Shown: positions 23,348 through 31,275 of the stretch, piece by piece | Position numbering within the stretch: the first letter of the stretch is position 1 | Layout: each line of letters opens with the position of its first letter | Assembly (NCBI RefSeq): GCF_014982855.1 | Contig: NZ_JADCKF010000010.1 | Span: 1-64,000, forward strand | Source of the DNA: Pseudoflavonifractor gallinarum | GTDB lineage: Bacteria; Bacillota; Clostridia; Oscillospirales; Oscillospiraceae | Direction: 5' to 3' | DNA length: 64,000 nucleotides | Program-made: the position numbers and the translations under genes | The notes under the pieces: generated by a model | Databases searched by the model: none | Told to the model about the DNA's origin: nothing | What the model saw: the letters and a program-made list of their open reading frames with translations, nothing else

Positions 23348-24277
23348 TCAGCCAACTCCATTGGCTGGATTTAAATGGATCATAATATGCTTCACATCCG
23401 GGAAGGTCTGTTCTACTACATCATGGACATGCTCCGCCACCTCATGGGCATCCCGTAAGGACTTTTCCCCATCCACCTGGATCTCCAGATCAATATAGAC
23501 CTTGTTTCCAAACATTCTGGAACGGAGCGAATCCACATGGACCACACCTTCCTGCGTAGCAATGTATTGTTCCATTTGCGCCTCATAGCTTTTCCCACAG
23601 GAGGTGTCCAGCAGTTTGACCACGCCGTCTTTCAAAATATCGTAAGAAGCCTTCACAATGAACAGGCAGATCACCACACTGGCCACAGAGTCCATCACAG
23701 GAAAGCCCAGCATGGCACCGCCGATGCCGATGAGGGAGCCGATGGAAGAAAAGGCGTCGGAACGATGGTGCCGGGCATCCGCCAAAAATGCTGAGGAGTG
23801 GATCAGCCTGGCATAATAACGAGTGTACCAATACATGGCTTCCTTGCTCACAATAGAGACGATGGCGGCCACCAGAGCGATCGCGCTGGGGATGGCAAGG
23901 GTCTCATAGCTGCCGGAAATGATGTGTTCCACACCCACCTTGCCGACGCCCAGTCCAGTCGCCAGCAAAACGATCCCCAGCAGCAGGGATGCGATGCACT
24001 CCATGCGCTCATGCCCATAAGGATGGTCGGAATCCGCTTCTTTCTTGGAGACCTTTACGCCGATCCAGGCGATCACCGTGGTGATCACATCGGAAAAGGA
24101 GTGGATCGAATCGGAGATCATGGCGCCGGAGTTGCCTGTGATCCCGGCAAACAATTTGAATCCAGACAGCACTGCGTTGCCGGCAACACTGACAAATGAC
24201 ATCTTACGGATTGCAGCCGCTTCATCCACGGCATTCCTGCGGGACACGGTGTCGGTCTTCTTTTTTACTGTGTTCAT
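23348..24277 (-). CDS. Cation diffusion facilitator (CDF) metal exporter
   Basis: 309 aa, with AGAGGAG upstream. Six membrane helices in the first ~210 residues carry the metal-site motifs SDSIHSFSD (residues ~54-62) and DARHHRSDAFSS, and the C-terminal cytoplasmic domain (VHVDSLRSRMFGNKVYIDLEIQVDGE, HIMIHLNP) is the CDF ferredoxin-like fold. CDF proteins export Zn, Co, Ni, Fe or Mn by proton antiport. The riboswitch in front of it points to Ni2+ or Co2+ (or other first-row ions) as the inducing signal. Confidence 0.92.
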   Translation of the reverse strand: MNTVKKKTDTVSRRNAVDEAAAIRKMSFVSVAGNAVLSGFKLFAGITGNSGAMISDSIHSFSDVITTVIAWIGVKVSKKEADSDHPYGHERMECIASLLLGIVLLATGLGVGKVGVEHIISGSYETLAIPSAIALVAAIVSIVSKEAMYWYTRYYARLIHSSAFLADARHHRSDAFSSIGSLIGIGGAMLGFPVMDSVASVVICLFIVKASYDILKDGVVKLLDTSCGKSYEAQMEQYIATQEGVVHVDSLRSRMFGNKVYIDLEIQVDGEKSLRDAHEVAEHVHDVVEQTFPDVKHIMIHLNPANGVG

Positions 24278-24361
24278 GGAAACTCCTCTTACTCATAGTG
24301 GATGATCAGGGATTGCTCTTATCCGCACACATTCAAAGTTCTCGTTTCCCCAAGTGAATAT

Positions 24362-24402
24362 AAAAAGCACCTGCGGGGCATACAACTGTCCCGCAGATGC
24401 TT
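24362..24402 (-). terminator. Riboswitch terminator (NiCo element)
   Basis: On the minus strand AAGCATCTGCGGGAC pairs with GCCCCGCAGGTGCTT and is followed by TTTTTATA. Its 5' arm lies inside the aptamer, so metal-bound and terminator folds exclude each other. Confidence 0.8.
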
Positions 24403-24458
24403 CATGTCTGCTGCCATTCTGGCCCGGCAAATGACCCGCTGGTCATCGCCTGTTCAGT
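24370..24458 (-). ncRNA. NiCo (czcD-type) riboswitch
   Basis: The minus-strand leader of the CDF gene contains the conserved pieces in order: ACUGAACAGG, a hairpin AUGACC-AGC-GGGUCAU, CCGGGCCAG, GGCAGC, GAAGCAU, and UGCGGGACAG, closed by CCCCGCAGG. These are the signature of the NiCo class, a four-way junction that binds Co2+ or Ni2+ cooperatively and controls CDF exporters by transcription termination. The first GGGACAG copy is GGGCCAG here. The gene start is about 90 bases downstream. Based on remembered consensus; a covariance model should confirm it. Confidence 0.75.
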
Positions 24459-24475
24459 TTGTACTGTTGAGCTTG

Positions 24476-24491
24476 CATTCCAAATGGAATG
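24476..24491. promoter_or_regulatory. Short inverted repeat upstream of the NiCo leader
   Basis: CATTCCA and TGGAATG separated by AA, just upstream of the riboswitch. Possibly a protein site near the CDF promoter. Between 24492 and 24710 I see no supported gene. Confidence 0.3.
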
Positions 24492-24797
24492 TAATGCAGT
24501 GCAAAGAGTGACTTCACTTTACCGAGAAAGCGGCTCTTTGTCAAGAATTCTCTCCCAAAAATCATGGGACAAACGGCTGGTTTTGTCGCAAAATGTAACA
24601 CTAACAATGGAACTGAGGAAAAGTGTAACGCAAGCAGGGCTTTGCCCAATGAAACAATCTGATTTTATGATTACAATATTCCTCACATAAGACAGATAGG
24701 AGGATTTCACTTGACATTTCATCCGCTTTCGGGCTGGTTGTCCTGTTGGAGAGAGACTGCCCACGGGCAGTCCTTCCTCTTTTAAAAGGGGTCCGCC

Positions 24798-25478
24798 ATG
24801 AGAAAACATCGTCCAAGGTGGTTTTATGCAGCAGCATATATCCTGGGTGGGGTCCTTTTGGGACTTGCTGTTGTTTTGGTCCTGCGTTCCGGCATTTCCT
24901 TGGACACACTCGTAACCTTCCCATCAAAAAATCCTCTTCTGGCCGCTGGCCTCCTTCTGTTGTGCTATGGACTGAAGAGCGCAACTATTTTCTTTCCTCT
25001 GCTCCTATTAGAAATGGCTGCTGGATATCTCTTCCCCACCATCACTGCCTTGGTCATCAATTCCCTTGGAATATGGATCGTACTGACCATTCCCTACTGG
25101 ATCGGCCGCGCTTTAGGTCTCCGTCAGGTGAGCAAACTGACCCAGAAATATCCCAAATTTCAAACTATTATGGAAAAACAGCAGAACCATTCCCTCTTTC
25201 TCTGCTTTTTCCTGCGCGCTATCAGTTGTCTGCCCGGAGATCTTGTTACCATGTATCTGGGCGCTACCCACACCCCTTTTTTTCATAATCTTCTGGGAGG
25301 TACCCTGGGAATCCTTCCAGGAATGATATTGGCCACCTTTATGGGCCTCAGCATTCAGGATCCATCCTCGCCTGCCTTTTGGATCTCTGCGGCATTATCT
25401 GTTGGTTTGGCTGTTTTGTCGACCATGCTCTACTATATCTATCTGAAGCGACAAAAGGGAAAGGAGGGCCATGTATGA
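24798..25478 (+). CDS. VTT-domain (TVP38/TMEM64) membrane protein
   Basis: 226 aa; the ribosome site is weak (AAAAGGGG). Five to six hydrophobic helices; the VTT domain shows as MAAGYLFPTITALVINSLGIWI and the conserved FFLRAISCLPGDLVTMYLGATH, with the second re-entrant part GGTLGILPGMILATFMG. DedA/VTT proteins move lipids across the membrane or act in envelope homeostasis. It overlaps the cardiolipin synthase gene by ATGA and heads a lipid-related operon to 29971. A short frame with a TTG start lies at 24711-24785 in its leader (see findings). Confidence 0.88.
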   Translation: MRKHRPRWFYAAAYILGGVLLGLAVVLVLRSGISLDTLVTFPSKNPLLAAGLLLLCYGLKSATIFFPLLLLEMAAGYLFPTITALVINSLGIWIVLTIPYWIGRALGLRQVSKLTQKYPKFQTIMEKQQNHSLFLCFFLRAISCLPGDLVTMYLGATHTPFFHNLLGGTLGILPGMILATFMGLSIQDPSSPAFWISAALSVGLAVLSTMLYYIYLKRQKGKEGHV

Positions 25479-27010
25479 ATCAGAAATGGTTTCGGCAACT
25501 ATTTCGCCGACGGATTCTGGTGATCCTCCTGCTGGTCGCTCAGGCCGCATTTCTGATCCATCTGCTGGTCCGGGGCGGGCGGATCTCACAAACTTTAAAT
25601 GCAGTACTGACGATCCTGAGCTTTTTAACGGCGCTGCATATTGTATCCAGGCGAGATAAGGCCGCCTATAAAACCGCCTGGGTCTTTCTGATCCTGCTCT
25701 TTCCGCTCTTTGGCGGACTGCTCTATCTCATGTTCCATTTTCAGGGTCCCACCCGCAGTCTAGCTAAAAAGGTCCGCACCGCAGAAACAGAGAATGCGGC
25801 GCAGTTTGCCCTGCCCGGGACCGGATATGATGCGGCCAAAGAATGCTTGGGAGAGCTGCTCCCTCAGGTGCGATACCTTCAGAACACTGCCGGCTTTCCC
25901 ATTTACGATCACACCTCGGTACGCTACTTTTCACCCGGTGAAAGGCTTCTTGAGGCCCTGTTGCCTGCGCTGGAACAGGCAGAGCATTATATTTTTCTGG
26001 AATTCTTTATTGTGCAGGAGGGGCACATGTGGGACTCCATCCTGTCCATTCTGAAAGAAAAGGCCGCCCAAGGCGTCAAGGTACGCCTGATTTATGACGA
26101 TATTGGCTGCTTTCTCCTGTTGCCGCAAAACTATCCCCAACAGCTGCGGGAATTTGGAATTGAATGTGTGCTCTTTAACCCCTTCCGCCCCTTTCTGACT
26201 GCCAAGCAGAACAACCGGGACCATCGAAAAATTATTTCGATCGATGGAAAAGTGGCCTACACCGGCGGAATCAATCTGGCCGATGAGTATATCAACGCTA
26301 TCGAAAAGCACGGACACTGGAAGGACGCTGGAATTTTGGTGGAAGGCAAGGCTGCATGGAGTTTTACCATTATGTTTCTGGAGATGTGGCAGATCTGTAC
26401 CGGGCAGCAGGAGGACTTTCAAATCTATTATCCCCGGTCAGAACAACTCTGTACCGTTTCGGGAGAAGGATTTGTGCAGCCCTACGCCGACAGCCCTCTG
26501 GACACGGAAAATGTGGGAGAGCACGTCTATCTTCAGATCCTAAATCAGGCCCAGAACTATGTTTATATCAACACCCCCTATCTCATTGTAGATGACAGCA
26601 TGGTATCCGCTTTAACGCTGGCGGCAAAGCGCGGTGTGGATGTGCGGATTATTACGCCCCACCGCTGGGACAAGTGGGCCATTCACATGACCACTCGCTC
26701 CTACTATCGGGATTTGGTCTGCGCGGGGGTCCGGATCTATGAATATGAAAAGGGCTTTATGCACGCAAAGACCTTTGTATGCGATGACCGGGTTGCCACC
26801 GTTGGCACCACCAATTTGGATTTCCGCAGTTTGTATCTCCACTTTGAGTGTGGAGCGCTTCTATTCGGCAGTTCCGCGGTCCGAGACATCAAGCAGGATT
26901 TTCTCACCACTTTGCAGACTTGCCGTCCCATTCTGGAGAAAAACTGCCGCAGCAATTTCTTTGTGCATCTGTTTCAGGATATTCTCCGTCTGTTTGCACC
27001 GCTGATGTAA
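25475..27010 (+). CDS. cls: Cardiolipin synthase
   Basis: 511 aa, starting in the ATGA overlap with the VTT gene (AAGGAGGGCC upstream). Two N-terminal membrane helices (about residues 10-30 and 37-85) precede two phospholipase D domains with HKD motifs: HRKIISIDGKVAYTGG near residue 250 and HAKTFVCDDRVATVGTTNLD near 430. Usual length for the bacterial Cls family, which joins two phosphatidylglycerols into cardiolipin at the membrane. Its company with VTT and AI-2E-type permeases suggests an envelope lipid role. Confidence 0.93.
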   Translation: MNQKWFRQLFRRRILVILLLVAQAAFLIHLLVRGGRISQTLNAVLTILSFLTALHIVSRRDKAAYKTAWVFLILLFPLFGGLLYLMFHFQGPTRSLAKKVRTAETENAAQFALPGTGYDAAKECLGELLPQVRYLQNTAGFPIYDHTSVRYFSPGERLLEALLPALEQAEHYIFLEFFIVQEGHMWDSILSILKEKAAQGVKVRLIYDDIGCFLLLPQNYPQQLREFGIECVLFNPFRPFLTAKQNNRDHRKIISIDGKVAYTGGINLADEYINAIEKHGHWKDAGILVEGKAAWSFTIMFLEMWQICTGQQEDFQIYYPRSEQLCTVSGEGFVQPYADSPLDTENVGEHVYLQILNQAQNYVYINTPYLIVDDSMVSALTLAAKRGVDVRIITPHRWDKWAIHMTTRSYYRDLVCAGVRIYEYEKGFMHAKTFVCDDRVATVGTTNLDFRSLYLHFECGALLFGSSAVRDIKQDFLTTLQTCRPILEKNCRSNFFVHLFQDILRLFAPLM

Positions 27011-27196
27011 CAGGGAAAAGAATTCTCCATGTTTGATACCCCAGAAAAACGGCGCACAACCTCGGGAAGCTACCAATCCAGCGGGAGCAAAACGCAGCTA
27101 TCCATTTCCTCGGGTTTCTGTGCTGACGGTCAGGCGCAGGAATTTCTGTTACATTTGCTTCACCATCCAACGTTCTGATTTGGAGGAATCCTTTTT

Positions 27197-27325
27197 ATGA
27201 ATGTGTTCAGGGAAAGTGCAGCCCACGCTGTCTTATATATCGTAGAATCGATTATGGGCATTCTCCTGCTTGATCCGATTCAGTTCACTTCCAATGTACA
27301 GGGGGGTGCTGCTTATGTATATTGA
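27197..27325 (+). CDS. Possible 42-aa membrane peptide
   Basis: ATG at 27197 with GGAGG ten bases upstream; reads MNVFRESAAHAVLYIVESIM, then GILLLDPIQF, ending ...AAYVY. The middle is hydrophobic. Its stop overlaps the start of the next permease gene (27315), the same coupling used elsewhere in this operon. It may be a small membrane peptide or a translational leader. The 186 bases before it (27011-27196) hold nothing I can identify. Confidence 0.4.
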   Translation: MNVFRESAAHAVLYIVESIMGILLLDPIQFTSNVQGGAAYVY

Positions 27326-28439
27326 CTGGAAGTCCTGTGCCAGAATCGGTATCGCAGCGTTTCTTTTGTACCTATGTATTACCTATTGGTCTGTTTTTGC
27401 TGATTTGTTTCAAAACCTGCTTCAGGCCGCCATACCGCTGCTGCTAGGTTGTGTTCTTGCATATGCCATTAACATTTTGATGAGCTTCTATGAAGCACAT
27501 TACTTTCCTCGGTCCCCCAATTCCGCTCTGATCAAAAGCCGCCGTCCGGTATGTATGTTGGCAGCTTTTCTTACCCTGGCTATTCTTCTGATTTTCATTG
27601 TCAAACTGGTGATCCCGGAACTGGTTTCCTGCATCAAACTGTTGGCGGGACAAGTCCCCACAGCCATCAACAACCTGCTTGCATGGCTGGAGACCAAAAA
27701 CATAGTACCAGAGAACATCCTGGCTTCCTTGCAAACAGTGGATTGGCGAGCAAAGGCCCAGCAGATAATCACCTTTTTGACCTCTGGCATCAGCAGCGTC
27801 ATGGGTGCGGCCGTCAGCGCAGCCGTCTCTGTATTCTCCGGTGCCGTAACTCTGCTGCTTGCCCTGATTTTCTCCATTTATCTACTGCTGGGGAAAGAAA
27901 AACTGGGAAGCCAGTTTCATCGACTGATGCTGCGGTATGTAAAGCCAGGCATCTATGTCAAGATGCGATACGTCCTCTCCGTTCTTAACGACTCATTTCA
28001 TAAATATATTTTGGGTCAGTGTACCGAAGCTGTTATCCTGGGCGCGCTCTGCACCGCTGGTATGTTGGTTCTAAATCTTCCCTATGCCACCATGACGGGG
28101 GCTGTCATTGCCTTTACTGCTCTGATCCCTGTGGCAGGCGCTTATATCGGCGCGGGCATAGGTGCGTTTATGATCCTTACAGTCTCACCGGTCAAAGCAA
28201 TTATTTTTCTCATTTTTATTGTTGTATTGCAGCAGTTGGAAGGAAATCTTATTTATCCCCGCGTCGTCGGCTCCTCCTTGGGACTCCCAGCTATCTGGGT
28301 GCTGACGGCCGTCACACTGGGCGGCGGCTTGATGGGGATTCCAGGAATGCTGCTGTGCGTTCCTCTGGCCGCAGCTTTGTATCGTCTCGTCAAAGAAGAT
28401 GTCAATCGTTCTCAAACAAAGGAGTGTATAAAGGTATGA
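27315..28439 (+). CDS. AI-2E family permease
   Basis: 374 aa from the ATG at 27315. Eight hydrophobic helices with the family pattern: LLQAAIPLLLGCVLAYAINI near the N-terminus, a soluble helical part (residues ~110-160), SIYLLLGKEKLGSQF, LGQCTEAVILGALC, ALIPVAGAYIGAGIGAF and LEGNLIYPRVVGSSLGLPAIW. AI-2E proteins are a broad permease family; only some move AI-2, others are Na+/H+ antiporters. Its stop overlaps the start of the glycoside hydrolase gene. Confidence 0.9.
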   Translation: MYIDWKSCARIGIAAFLLYLCITYWSVFADLFQNLLQAAIPLLLGCVLAYAINILMSFYEAHYFPRSPNSALIKSRRPVCMLAAFLTLAILLIFIVKLVIPELVSCIKLLAGQVPTAINNLLAWLETKNIVPENILASLQTVDWRAKAQQIITFLTSGISSVMGAAVSAAVSVFSGAVTLLLALIFSIYLLLGKEKLGSQFHRLMLRYVKPGIYVKMRYVLSVLNDSFHKYILGQCTEAVILGALCTAGMLVLNLPYATMTGAVIAFTALIPVAGAYIGAGIGAFMILTVSPVKAIIFLIFIVVLQQLEGNLIYPRVVGSSLGLPAIWVLTAVTLGGGLMGIPGMLLCVPLAAALYRLVKEDVNRSQTKECIKV

Positions 28440-29971
28440 AAAATGAGAAGCAAAGTCCACAAGAAAGCATCTCTTTGACCGTTTATCCGTCCCATCTGAT
28501 GCGCCATCTAGACAAGCGGCTGATGTCCTATAACATTGAGATGACAGAGGTGAGCGGCGGAACCTTCTGGAAGTCCTATACGGAGGAACAGATTGCCGGT
28601 ACAGCGGAGTTTCCCTCGGTCACATCGTTCACCGATGTGACCGCCATGCCGGAGCTGATGGAGTATTATCCCCCCATCGATCTGCATAACAAGCGGCTGC
28701 GGGAGCTTACCAAGGCACTGGGTCCTGCCTGGATCCGTGTGTCCGGCACATGGGCCACCAAAACCTATTACGACTTTGAGGATGTGACCAAGGGGAAGGC
28801 ACCGGATGGTTATAGCAGCGTCCTGACCCGCGAACAGTGGATGGGGGTTTTGGATTTTGCGTCGTATGTCGGCGCCAAGCTGCTGATCTCGGTCAGCAAC
28901 TGCACTGGCGATCACCCCAACGGGGGACCGCTGGATCTGACCCAGGCAAAGAAGATCTTTGACTTCAGCCATCAATACGGTGTAGATATTGATGCCGTGG
29001 AATTTATGAATGAGCCAAATATACTGGAGCTGTCCGGCGCGCCCCAAGGCTATACCGCCGCGGACTATGCCCGGGACCAGGATATTCTATATAGATGGGT
29101 TCGCTCCCATTACCCCAACTGTCTTCTGGTCGGCCCATGTACCACCGGAGACCCTGCTGCCGCAGGTGCGGAGAACAAAGGGTTCGGGGCCGGAATCGCC
29201 AGTATGACCAAGACCTGTACCACAGAAGAGCTGCTGGCAGGTACTCAAATTCCTCTGGATGTGTTCAGTTATCACTATTACAATGGTGTCTCTGAGCGGA
29301 TCGCCGGGACCATGCCAGCCGCCCACTGGCCCGCCCATTTGGCTCACAGCGATGCATATCTGGCCGTGGCTCCGGACTGTGCCAGAGCCCATACAGCACT
29401 CAGGGACAGATTTGTCCCCGGCGGGCAAATGTGGGTTACAGAATCCGGCGATGCCGGTGGAGGCGGAGATACCTGGGCCTCCACTTATCTGGACGTTCTG
29501 CGTACGCTGAACGAACTGGGCAGCTATGGCACCATTACCAATGGTGTTATCTTCCACAACACGTTGGCCTCTTCCGACTATGGTTTTCTGGAACACGGCA
29601 CCTTTTTACCCCGCCCCAATTACTTCGCCGTCCTGCTCTGGAACCGGCTGATGGGAACTGCCGTATATGATTGTAGGGAGCTCAACCGGGAAAATATCCA
29701 TATTTACTGTCATTCTCGAAAAGACGGAGCCTGCGGGGTGGTATATTTGATCATCAACAATTCCCTCACGGATACCATTTGTGTGACGATTCCCAAAGAA
29801 GCCCTGCGCTACACGCTGCACGCCCAAACGATGCGTTCTTCTACGATGCTACTGAATGGGAAAGAATTAACCATTTCAGGCACCTGCGGTATTCCTAAAC
29901 TTACACCGGATCTGCAACCCCAGGGAACTGTTTGGCTTGCACCGGGCAGCTGTACTTTTCTTGTACTATAA
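28436..29971 (+). CDS. GH79-like glycoside hydrolase (clan GH-A)
   Basis: 511 aa from the ATG at 28436, overlapping the permease gene (ATGA). It has a TIM-barrel retaining hydrolase pattern: MSYNIEMTEVSGGTFWKSY at the start, AVEFMNEPN near residue 187 with the acid/base Glu, and MWVTESGDAGGGG near 330 with the probable nucleophile Glu. The overall form, including a C-terminal beta domain, resembles GH79 (heparanase, beta-glucuronidase). There is no signal peptide, so it probably acts in the cytosol. A cytosolic hydrolase ending a cardiolipin synthase operon suggests a glycolipid or imported glycoside as substrate. Confidence 0.78.
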   Translation: MKNEKQSPQESISLTVYPSHLMRHLDKRLMSYNIEMTEVSGGTFWKSYTEEQIAGTAEFPSVTSFTDVTAMPELMEYYPPIDLHNKRLRELTKALGPAWIRVSGTWATKTYYDFEDVTKGKAPDGYSSVLTREQWMGVLDFASYVGAKLLISVSNCTGDHPNGGPLDLTQAKKIFDFSHQYGVDIDAVEFMNEPNILELSGAPQGYTAADYARDQDILYRWVRSHYPNCLLVGPCTTGDPAAAGAENKGFGAGIASMTKTCTTEELLAGTQIPLDVFSYHYYNGVSERIAGTMPAAHWPAHLAHSDAYLAVAPDCARAHTALRDRFVPGGQMWVTESGDAGGGGDTWASTYLDVLRTLNELGSYGTITNGVIFHNTLASSDYGFLEHGTFLPRPNYFAVLLWNRLMGTAVYDCRELNRENIHIYCHSRKDGACGVVYLIINNSLTDTICVTIPKEALRYTLHAQTMRSSTMLLNGKELTISGTCGIPKLTPDLQPQGTVWLAPGSCTFLVL

Positions 29972-29980
29972 AACACTTGT

Positions 29981-30019
29981 AAGGTCCGGCCTATGAATCG
30001 ACATAGGCCGGACCTTTTG
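29981..30019 (+). terminator. Terminator of the lipid/glycoside operon
   Basis: AAGGTCCGGCCTATG pairs with CATAGGCCGGACCTT, followed by TTGTTT. Between 30020 and 30307 there are open frames on both strands, for example KKRKFATDVITDLAAIRLEC on the plus strand from about 30034, but none has a ribosome site or a family I know. Confidence 0.9.
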
Positions 30020-30307
30020 TTTGTTGCACACTAAAAAAGAGGAAATTCGCCACTGATGTGATCACAGACCTGGCCGCTATCCGGCTGGAGTGCAGTGTCC
30101 GCGACAGCGTAAACCTTCATGATTTGGACGAGTATAACACCCACTCCCGCCCCATTTGCGTCACCGCCACGGCAGATTTCGCCCAAGATCCCCTGTATGA
30201 CCTCCAAGGACAAGGGGATCAAAACGATGGACAGAGATAGGGAGGCATTGCGGACCGAACTGTACGAGGCAACCGACTGCTTTCTTCAAGAAGATACTTT
30301 TCCGGAA

Positions 30308-30336
30308 TTGCCTTTCTCGTCGGAAAACCGTATAAT
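30308..30336 (+). promoter_or_regulatory. Promoter of the HTH gene
   Basis: TTGCCT (30308-30313), 17 bases, TATAAT (30331-30336), about 35 bases before the start codon. Confidence 0.7.
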
Positions 30337-30370
30337 GACCACGAGAATATATAAGGGTGGGATGACGGTT

Positions 30371-30898
30371 ATGGCGAGAGTATCCACGAAAGAGAATAAG
30401 AATATTTACCACAAAACACGGGAGGAGCTGCACCTGACCCGGGAAGCAGCCAGCGAACTTTTGGAATCCCTTGCGCCCGAGCGCATCGAGAAGATCGAGA
30501 ACGAGCGCTGCCTGCCTCACCCGGATGAAGTGCTGGTCATGGCGGATAAGTACAAACAGCCCAGCCTCTGCAACTACTACTGTGCCAACCAGTGCCCCAT
30601 CGGGCAGCAGTATGTGCCGGAAGTAAAAATCAAGGACCTGTCCCAGATCGTTCTGGAAATGCTGGCCTCTCTCAACTCTATGAACAAGCGCAAAGAGCGG
30701 CTCATTGAGATCACGGCGGACGGCATGATCAGCGAGGATGAGCTGACAGACTTCATCTTCATCCAGAAAGAGCTGGAGCGCATCTCCATCACAGTGGAGA
30801 CGCTGCAGCTCTGGGCGGAGCGGATGCTGGCCACCGGTGCCATTGATGCCAAGCAGTACCATGCCTGCAAGGAACGACTGGAAACCGAGGAAAATTAA
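30371..30898 (+). CDS. Helix-turn-helix regulatory protein
   Basis: 175 aa from the ATG at 30371; AAGGGTGGG lies ten bases upstream and the promoter places the RNA start inside the longer open frame, excluding earlier starts. Residues 10-60 look like an XRE-type HTH (YHKTREELHLTREAASELLE, IEKIENERCLPHPDEVLVMADKY). NYYCANQCPIGQQY follows, then two long helices (LEMLASLNSMNKRKERLIEIT and DFIFIQKELERISITVETL). Similar proteins are common in Clostridia and on mobile elements. Target unknown. Confidence 0.82.
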   Translation: MARVSTKENKNIYHKTREELHLTREAASELLESLAPERIEKIENERCLPHPDEVLVMADKYKQPSLCNYYCANQCPIGQQYVPEVKIKDLSQIVLEMLASLNSMNKRKERLIEITADGMISEDELTDFIFIQKELERISITVETLQLWAERMLATGAIDAKQYHACKERLETEEN

Positions 30899-31039
30899 GC
30901 GAAACAATTTGCTGCCGCAGTGGAAATAGGCGCTCCTATTTTGCTGTATCTGTCCTGGTCGCTCCTCCGACGGAATGGTAAAATATCCCCATAAGCAGAG
31001 GGGCAGCACTCTGAGACCATGTACAGCGAGGTGATCCCA

Positions 31040-31198
31040 ATGGACACAAAAGCGCGGATTCTGGCACTCCGTCTGATGGAGCGACTCCGGAACGATCCGG
31101 CTTATGCGCAGTCCTTGGGCGTGGAAGCCGCCCTGAAAAAGCGGCTTCCACCTTCTATCCACTCCCATCTCCAAACAGAGGTCCTCACCGTGCTGTGA
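31040..31198 (+). CDS. Short basic protein, unknown function
   Basis: 52 codons from the ATG at 31040, with GAGGTG six bases upstream. Reads MDTKARILALRLMERLRNDP and then AYAQSLGVEAALKKRLPP. It is an amphipathic helical peptide of a kind I have seen as unnamed small proteins in Clostridia, but I cannot name a family. It lies between the HTH gene and a coiled-coil gene. Confidence 0.5.
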   Translation: MDTKARILALRLMERLRNDPAYAQSLGVEAALKKRLPPSIHSHLQTEVLTVL

Positions 31199-31275
31199 AG
31201 CCCTTTTTTGCAAACTGGGAGGGTTTGATAATGAGAGATGAGATCTGTGTGTATCGGGGAAAGGAGGCAAAGAGT

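Noticed and set aside
24443-24809. Minus-strand frames in the NiCo leader region
   Set aside because: They overlap the riboswitch leader, lack ribosome sites, and no family is recognised.
30020-30307. Short frames on both strands before the HTH gene
   Set aside because: No start with a ribosome site, no recognised family; the promoter at 30308 lies within the plus-strand frame.
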